Positions 59,122-64,000 of a DNA stretch of 64,000 bases are shown one piece after another. Below the pieces are notes generated by a model. That model was not told where the DNA came from, made no database searches, and worked only from the letters and a program-made list of their open reading frames with translations. Location of the stretch: assembly GCF_002797735.1 (NCBI RefSeq), contig NZ_PGFG01000001.1:2391001-2455000 (forward strand), read 5' to 3'. The DNA comes from Thermoflavifilum aggregans (GTDB taxonomy: Bacteria; Bacteroidota; Bacteroidia; Chitinophagales; Chitinophagaceae). Every line of letters starts with the position of its first letter. The stretch's first letter is position 1. The position numbers were made by a program, and so were the translations under genes.

Positions 59122-60021
59122 TTATGATTGTAAAACCTTTCGCAACCTGCAAAAATAATTTACAAACATCCTGGTGTATCTGCCTGATGGATCCCGGTCG
59201 GGATCCAAAATTGTGATGTTCATGCCTGCCGCCTTAGGGTGAGACAGCAGCGGGAAAAGTATTTCACCAAGTTCATCATACCACAATCCGCCTGGCTGCC
59301 TGCTATCCACAGCAGGCATCAGTGCATCATCCAATACATCTACATCCAAATGGATCCAGAAACCATCCAATCGGTTTTTATCAGTGTATGTCAAAAATTC
59401 ACACACACAATTTCTGATCCCTGTTTTTCGGAGCTGGTTAAGATCAACATAATGAATACCGGTGCTCTGTATGGCCTCCACATACCATGTTGTAAATTCC
59501 CGATTGCCCACACACCATACATGTTTTTCTTCTATATAAGGCTTCCTGCTATCTATATCGGTCAGTTTGGAACTCCCATATCCACACACCATAGCCAGTT
59601 CCATTCCTGCGGCTCCTGCAGTTTGTGAAAGCTCCGGCCACATAAAATCGGTATGTCCATCCAGAAAAAATAAGCCAAACGTACCCATACTCTTCAATGC
59701 AAGCGCACAACCAATAAGGATGCTGCAATCTCCACCAATAACAACAGGGAAATACCCACTTGTAAAAGCGCTACATACAGCCACGGATAATTGCCTTGAA
59801 AAACACACAATAGATTCTGCATTTCTCACCCTACTTTCAGCATCTACTGTCATGCTGTATTTCGGAGGATGAATCTGAACAATTTCCCGAACACCCAGAT
59901 AATCATACAACCCATGTGTTTTCAGCCAGGCGGGGAGCTTGCCTACACCAGGCTCTCCACCCGGATATGGTTCAATAAGCCCCAGATTGCTGGGAGCTTC
60001 TATTATCATTATTTTTTTCAT
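59122..60021 (-). CDS. Arginase/agmatinase family protein with a Cys in the first metal motif
   Basis: This 299-residue ureohydrolase-fold protein has GGDCSIL, FLDGHTDF and HLDVDVLDDALMPAVDS as the three metal motifs. The first motif carries Cys where classical arginases have a metal-ligand His (GGDHS); the four Asp and the other His are kept. The substrate is therefore uncertain. The start is the ATG at 60021, which overlaps the upstream stop by 4 bases (ATGA); a GTG further upstream is less likely. Confidence 0.85.
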   Translation of the reverse strand: MKKIMIIEAPSNLGLIEPYPGGEPGVGKLPAWLKTHGLYDYLGVREIVQIHPPKYSMTVDAESRVRNAESIVCFSRQLSVAVCSAFTSGYFPVVIGGDCSILIGCALALKSMGTFGLFFLDGHTDFMWPELSQTAGAAGMELAMVCGYGSSKLTDIDSRKPYIEEKHVWCVGNREFTTWYVEAIQSTGIHYVDLNQLRKTGIRNCVCEFLTYTDKNRLDGFWIHLDVDVLDDALMPAVDSRQPGGLWYDELGEILFPLLSHPKAAGMNITILDPDRDPSGRYTRMFVNYFCRLRKVLQS

Positions 60022-60785
60022 TTTTTCGCAGGTTTCCACCAGAATTGTGCACCATCGGGCTGATCAATTCTGATTTGTTGCACAGGAGCAATGGATTTGT
60101 CTGTGGCTATCCAGATTTTCCAATTCACTTCCGCTTTCACTTCAACCACATAACAAATTACCTGTCCCCACTTACCCCCGTCAATAGTTTCAACGTCGTT
60201 TACCCGCAAGGTGAACCATCGGAAATCTCCAGGTAAATACGAATAAGATTCATGAGCCAGAAAACGCACGCTATATCCAACTTTTAATGGAAATCCGGCT
60301 ATTAATATTCCCCATAAATGCCAGTCAAATACAGGACAAGGCAATTCATAGGAAAAGCTGACAGGTATCTGATCCATATGCATCAATCCTTCTACCCGAA
60401 ACAGTTTTTTCCCGAAAATTTTTTTATTCTCATAAAAAATACGGGTATGTGGTTCCTCATTTCTTTGGCCGATGATAAGCTGTTTATGTTGCAGGTTGTC
60501 CCGATAAACTTCTTCTTCCTGAACGGAAACCTGATCAGGATATTCCACTACCTGTTTTCTGTGCAGTATTTCTCTTCCTGAGCTATCCGTATCAAAGAAA
60601 ATCTCATCATTCCAGAATCCTCTATGGGCAACAGTACCATCGGGATAAACCGCACTCATCTCCCATCGGTTATGATACGCCGGAATATGTTCCCCGGTAA
60701 CGATTCCATCATCAGGAGTTACGATAGGTATGGAGTCAGTTGAATGCATATTCAATAATTGAACAGTTAATAAAAGAATGAACAT
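60018..60785 (-). CDS. Exported beta-rich hypothetical protein (DUF3108-like)
   Basis: This 255-residue protein has a short hydrophobic N-terminus (MFILLLTVQLLNM) and a mostly beta-strand body. Recurrent features are RWEMSAVYPDGTVAHRGFW, VFDWHLWGILIAGFPL and the end DGAQFWWKPAKK. This resembles DUF3108-type lipocalin-like periplasmic proteins only loosely. It is coupled to the arginase-family gene by an ATGA overlap, so the two are co-expressed. Function is unknown. Confidence 0.55.
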   Translation of the reverse strand: MFILLLTVQLLNMHSTDSIPIVTPDDGIVTGEHIPAYHNRWEMSAVYPDGTVAHRGFWNDEIFFDTDSSGREILHRKQVVEYPDQVSVQEEEVYRDNLQHKQLIIGQRNEEPHTRIFYENKKIFGKKLFRVEGLMHMDQIPVSFSYELPCPVFDWHLWGILIAGFPLKVGYSVRFLAHESYSYLPGDFRWFTLRVNDVETIDGGKWGQVICYVVEVKAEVNWKIWIATDKSIAPVQQIRIDQPDGAQFWWKPAKK

Positions 60786-60808
60786 ATCATCAATTTTCTG
60801 CAGACAGG

Positions 60809-61363
60809 TTAAATCCTCAGCTGGAACAGGCTCACCGGCCCTTTCTGATAATGCGCAGGAAGGCCACTGGTATCACGTAGGGTGAAAAGTCCCAAAAATT
60901 CAAAGCCATATTTTTGATAATATTGAATAAGTCCAATATTATTGCCAACAGTGTCCATCCTGATAAAATCTTTGTGATGCAGTTTTGCAAATCTTTTAGC
61001 CCATTGTATTATCCTGCCTGTCAATTGCTGACCTCTGAAATCCGGATGTGTAGCGATGCGGTGAATATAAACAGAAGGATCGCTGTTACGCTCTTCCCAG
61101 ATTTGAGGATCACTGAAACAGGCAGACCAGATACAGGCAATCCGATCTTGTAACATTAACTTCCACATGTGGGAATCTGCGATTTCCGTTTTTATCAGTT
61201 GCTCATCAAATACTGGCCAGTGAATATCAAACTTAAGTTTCTGATAAGATGTAGCTAGGCGGTAGATTTCCAGGATATCTACTATATCATTTTGCGTGCA
61301 GCGAATGATTTTCATGTTTGGATGGAATAGACGCGGTGAAATTTCATTTTCTTGTGTAACCAT
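60809..61363 (-). CDS. GNAT family N-acetyltransferase
   Basis: This protein has up to 184 residues from the ATG at 61363; the ATG at 61315 (MKIIRCTQND) may be the real start because the domain begins there. The acetyl-CoA motif is IATHPDFRGQQLTGRIIQWA, followed by RMDTVGNNIGLIQYYQKYGF. The substrate is unknown. It diverges from the CGNR-type regulator gene, with shared repeats in between. Confidence 0.85.
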   Translation of the reverse strand: MVTQENEISPRLFHPNMKIIRCTQNDIVDILEIYRLATSYQKLKFDIHWPVFDEQLIKTEIADSHMWKLMLQDRIACIWSACFSDPQIWEERNSDPSVYIHRIATHPDFRGQQLTGRIIQWAKRFAKLHHKDFIRMDTVGNNIGLIQYYQKYGFEFLGLFTLRDTSGLPAHYQKGPVSLFQLRI

Positions 61364-61379
61364 CAAAAAATCTTATAAC

Positions 61380-61443
61380 AGTTACAAATGTAAACTTTTT
61401 TGTAACTGGAAAAAAATATTTTGGTAGTTACAATTTAATTTTG
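61380..61443. promoter_or_regulatory. Divergent promoter region with three AGTTACAA sites
   Basis: AGTTACAA occurs at 61380-61387 and 61426-61433, and inverted at 61400-61407. The GNAT -7 element (minus strand TACATTTG, 61385-61392) overlaps the first copy. The other -7 element (TAATTTTG, 61436-61443) follows the third by two bases. This fits an operator controlling both genes, possibly by the CGNR protein. Confidence 0.55.
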
Positions 61444-61456
61444 TGCAAAAAAATAT

Positions 61457-62080
61457 ATGAATCAAAAATGGAAATTTATCGGCGGAAATCTTGCCATTGA
61501 CTTTGTTAATACCATTGGCGGGCGTTCGGAGAGAAATATTCAGGACTATGTTATACGGGACGACACATTCAATTGTTATAAAAGCTTTGTTGAATGGTCG
61601 GAAGCCATCCGGCTTATCAAGCCAGCTGCTGCAAGGAAGATAAAAGCCTGGGCAGCCGAAAATCCAACCCATGCAAAAAAAGAACTGAAAAGGGTTATAG
61701 CTTTCCGAGAAACATTATATCGCATTTTCAGGCATACCATGGAAAAATCAAAGCCTGATGCCGTGGATATACAGTTATTGAATAAGGAATATGCGGCAGC
61801 GAGGCAACATCAGCAAATGATATTTTCTTCAGGTATATGGAGTATGCAGTGGCTTGTGGATGCGGATCATCCTGACCGGCTGGTCTATCAGCTTGCTATG
61901 GCTGCAGCAGATCTTTTGTTATCTGAAAAGTTAGTGCGGCTGAAGCAGTGCCAGGGAGAAGATTGCGGATGGCTTTTTCTGGATACAAGCAAAAATCAGA
62001 AACGAATATGGTGTGATATGAAAGATTGCGGCAATCTGGCTAAAGTACGCAGATTTCGCAGCAGGCATGTAGCCGGATGA
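61457..62080 (+). CDS. CGNR zinc finger/ABATE domain protein, putative regulator
   Basis: This 207-residue protein has an N-terminal ABATE domain (FIGGNLAIDFVNTIGGR) and a C-terminal CGNR zinc finger. Its metal-binding Cys are in CQGEDCGWLFLD and IWCDMKDCGNLAKVRRFRSR; the family motif CGNR appears here as CGNL. Members are thought to be DNA-binding stress regulators. It diverges from the GNAT gene and converges on the rRNA operon. Start and length are normal. Confidence 0.87.
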   Translation: MNQKWKFIGGNLAIDFVNTIGGRSERNIQDYVIRDDTFNCYKSFVEWSEAIRLIKPAAARKIKAWAAENPTHAKKELKRVIAFRETLYRIFRHTMEKSKPDAVDIQLLNKEYAAARQHQQMIFSSGIWSMQWLVDADHPDRLVYQLAMAAADLLLSEKLVRLKQCQGEDCGWLFLDTSKNQKRIWCDMKDCGNLAKVRRFRSRHVAG

Positions 62081-62098
62081 AGGGGATTAAAAATAAAA

Positions 62099-62124
62099 AG
62101 CCCCATCTTGGGTAAGACGGGGCT
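62099..62124 (-). terminator. Rho-independent terminator of the rRNA operon
   Basis: An 11-bp stem (AGCCCCGTCTT with AAGATGGGGCT, one G-T pair) with a 4-base loop is followed on the minus strand by five T. It lies just after the 5S gene. Confidence 0.92.
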
Positions 62125-62132
62125 GAAAGAAA

Positions 62133-62246
<114 letters not shown>

Positions 62247-62608
62247 AGAAGGTAACATATTGGGCAGTTATATTCACCAGAAGGATAAAAATTTAAAGCT
62301 TACGGGCAATTAGTACTACTCGGCTCAACCCCTTTCAGGGCTTACACCTGTAGCCTATCAACCTCGTCGTCTACGAGGGCCCTTAAAAGAGAACTCATCT
62401 TGGGGTAGGTTTCACGCTTAGATGCTTTCAGCGTTTATCCTGACCGGACATAGCTACCCAGCGCTGCACCTGGCGGCACAACTGGTACACCAGCGGTCCG
62501 TACGACCCGGTCCTCTCGTACTAGGGTCATATCCCCTCAATTCTCTAACGACCGCCACAGATAGGGACCGAACTGTCTTGCGACGTTCTGAACCCAGTTC
62601 ACGTGCCA

Positions 62609-62662
<54 letters not shown>

Positions 62663-62666
62663 CGAA

Positions 62667-62702
<36 letters not shown>

Positions 62703-62714
62703 GCTCTTGGGGGA

Positions 62715-62748
<34 letters not shown>

Positions 62749-63196
62749 TTTGAGCGATGGCCCTTCCATGCAGAACCACCGGATCACTTTAGCCTGCTTT
62801 CGCACCTGCTCGGCTGGTCAGCCTCACAGTCAAGCACCCTTATGCTAATGCACTCTACGTACGATTACCAACCGTACTGAGGGTACCTTTGCGAGCCTCC
62901 GTTACTTTTTAGGAGGCGACCACCCCAGTCAAACTACCCACCATGCACTGTCTCCCCCGGTTTACGGGGGATTAGATCCCAAGTAAATGAAGGTTGGTAT
63001 TTCAACGGCGACTCCACCACCCCTGGCGAGGTGGCTTCACAGTCTCCCAACTATCCTACACATCACTTACTCGGGACCAATGCAAAGTTGTAGTGAAGGT
63101 TCACGGGGTCTTTCCGTCCCGTGGCGGTTAACCGGCATCTTCACCGATACTACAATTTCACCGGGCTCGTGGAGGAGACAGTGTCCAACTCGTTAG

Positions 63197-63239
<43 letters not shown>

Positions 63240-63897
63240 CGACTTCTCTTATACCATTTCTGGTAAAGTCGGACTTTATCTTAGCCTGTCCTTTTATTCA
63301 TGCTTTCCACTATCGCTCTGATCTTTGCAATTCCTTCAGGGGTTAAATGTTCCTGTCTTTCCATCATCAGCACCACATCCCGAAATTTCTCAAAATCAAT
63401 CCGTTTTTTGGTTTTTAGCGGATGTTTCATGAAAAACGGGATAATGATTGAAGATAAATGTTTTAGGCTACGTACCCTGAAGGCCATTCTGTCACCATGG
63501 TTTACCCTAACTACTCCGCACTGAAAATAATTTTTCAGGGCGAAAAGAATCTGCACGTCACGTTTGTGCTGAACCACAGTAAACTCAGGTAACACCTGGT
63601 ATTTTGCCTTCATCTCCGGATGTGGGTTGATACTGATATGAAAACAACCCTCTCCATCAACGAATCCGGCAATCCATTGAGCGGATAGTTGCATAAACAA
63701 AAGGTTTAGTAGAATACAGGCCCCGAACGTTAAGTCTCTGAGGGTTTCTTCGTTGATCAACGAAGACCTTCCCTGCTGATTGTCCCCTTGTCTGCCACAT
63801 TTTTACTATCTGTTTAAGGAAAACAGATGAGTAGTGGACAGTTTTGGAGGAGTTTCCAGCATATAGTTCGGTTTTACTAAGGCTAGCGAATGTGTTA
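63240..63897 (-). mobile_element. Group I intron in 23S rRNA after position 1931 (E. coli numbering)
   Basis: The exon junction is unambiguous: CCTAAGGT ends at 63898 and AGCGAAATTCC resumes at 63239, while the uninterrupted 23S reads CCTAAGGTAGCG. The 5' exon ends in U and the intron ends in G, as required. P1 is GCCTTAG (63877-63883) pairing with exon CTAAGGT including the U-G pair. P3: 63866-63871 with 63723-63728. P4: 63857-63861 with 63774-63778. P7: 63732-63736 with 63272-63276. P8: 63716-63721 with 63284-63289. P9: 63252-63265 with a GAAA loop. The endonuclease gene sits in P8. Confidence 0.96.
63281..63694 (-). CDS. LAGLIDADG homing endonuclease (intron encoded)
   Basis: This 137-residue protein starts at the ATG at 63694; the frame extends upstream only to a TTG. 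A single LAGLIDADG motif (WIAGFVDGEGCFHISI) lies near the N-terminus, followed by VVQHKRDVQILFALKNYF, HGDRMAFRVRSL and a C-terminal FEKFRDVVLMM helix. One motif means that it should act as a homodimer cutting intronless 23S genes, as I-CreI does. It could also assist splicing as a maturase. Its stop codon overlaps the intron P7 3' strand region by two bases, and the end of the gene covers the P8 3' strand. Confidence 0.93.
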   Translation of the reverse strand: MQLSAQWIAGFVDGEGCFHISINPHPEMKAKYQVLPEFTVVQHKRDVQILFALKNYFQCGVVRVNHGDRMAFRVRSLKHLSSIIIPFFMKHPLKTKKRIDFEKFRDVVLMMERQEHLTPEGIAKIRAIVESMNKRTG

Positions 63898-63941
<44 letters not shown>

Positions 63942-64000
63942 AGTCGGGAGCTTCTCCGCCTTGCGGCGAATGACCCCCTTCCTTAACCTTCCGGCACCGG

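Noticed and set aside
63695..63760. N-terminal extension of the homing endonuclease to a TTG
   Set aside because: These bases form intron core segments (P8 5' strand, P3, P7); the ATG directly before the LAGLIDADG motif is the better start.

Overview
The window comes from a member of the Bacteroidota, most likely family Chitinophagaceae. The evidence is PorU and PorV/PorQ-type type IX secretion genes, a PorE-like TPR/beta-propeller/OmpA protein, promoters with the phylum-specific TAnnTTTG -7 element, and almost no Shine-Dalgarno sequences except before rpsU. The genus cannot be fixed from the sequence alone, though a 23S group I intron at this site recalls thermophiles.

Layout. 1-2.85 kb: nucleotide-sugar genes on the plus strand (ugd end, UDP-glucuronate decarboxylase, rfbB, rfbC). 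2.9-18.3 kb, minus strand: the translation/transcription block rpsU, xerC, hpf, tRNA-Thr(TGT), tRNA-Tyr, tRNA-Gly, tRNA-Thr(GGT), tuf, tRNA-Trp, secE, nusG, rplK, rplA, rplJ, rplL, rpoB, rpoC, in almost the order known from E. coli. 18.4-22.9 kb: ribE, a glycosyltransferase, a methyltransferase and a large membrane protein. 22.8-29 kb: porU and a PorV/PorQ-family gene. 29-41 kb: tyrS, truA, a DUF4476 protein, a LemA plus three-TPM-protein cluster, the PorE-like protein, an e(P4)-type phosphatase, a polysaccharide deacetylase and a CocE-type hydrolase.

41-51.3 kb is an AT-richer, gene-poor accessory stretch with broken genes, inverted repeats, a small regulator, a CPBP protease and a LytTR-controlled pair: an Lnt-like/Omp85 fusion and an S41 peptidase. 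51.3-62 kb returns to core genes: mnmE, exbB-exbD-exbD-tonB, purK-purE, DoxX, an arginase-family enzyme, a GNAT protein and a CGNR-type regulator. 62.1-64 kb holds the 3' end of an rRNA operon on the minus strand (5S and partial 23S).

The strongest unusual signals are: (1) a 658-nt group I intron in the 23S gene after E. coli position 1931, with P1, P3, P4, P7, P8 and P9 readable and a single-motif LAGLIDADG endonuclease in P8; (2) a 72-bp in-frame insertion in rpoB that duplicates the start of the rifampicin-pocket segment; (3) six direct repeats resembling LytTR/AlgR sites just upstream of a well-formed promoter, between a membrane LytTR gene and its probable target; (4) that target, an apolipoprotein N-acyltransferase-like protein fused to an outer-membrane beta-barrel through an internal signal-peptide-like segment.
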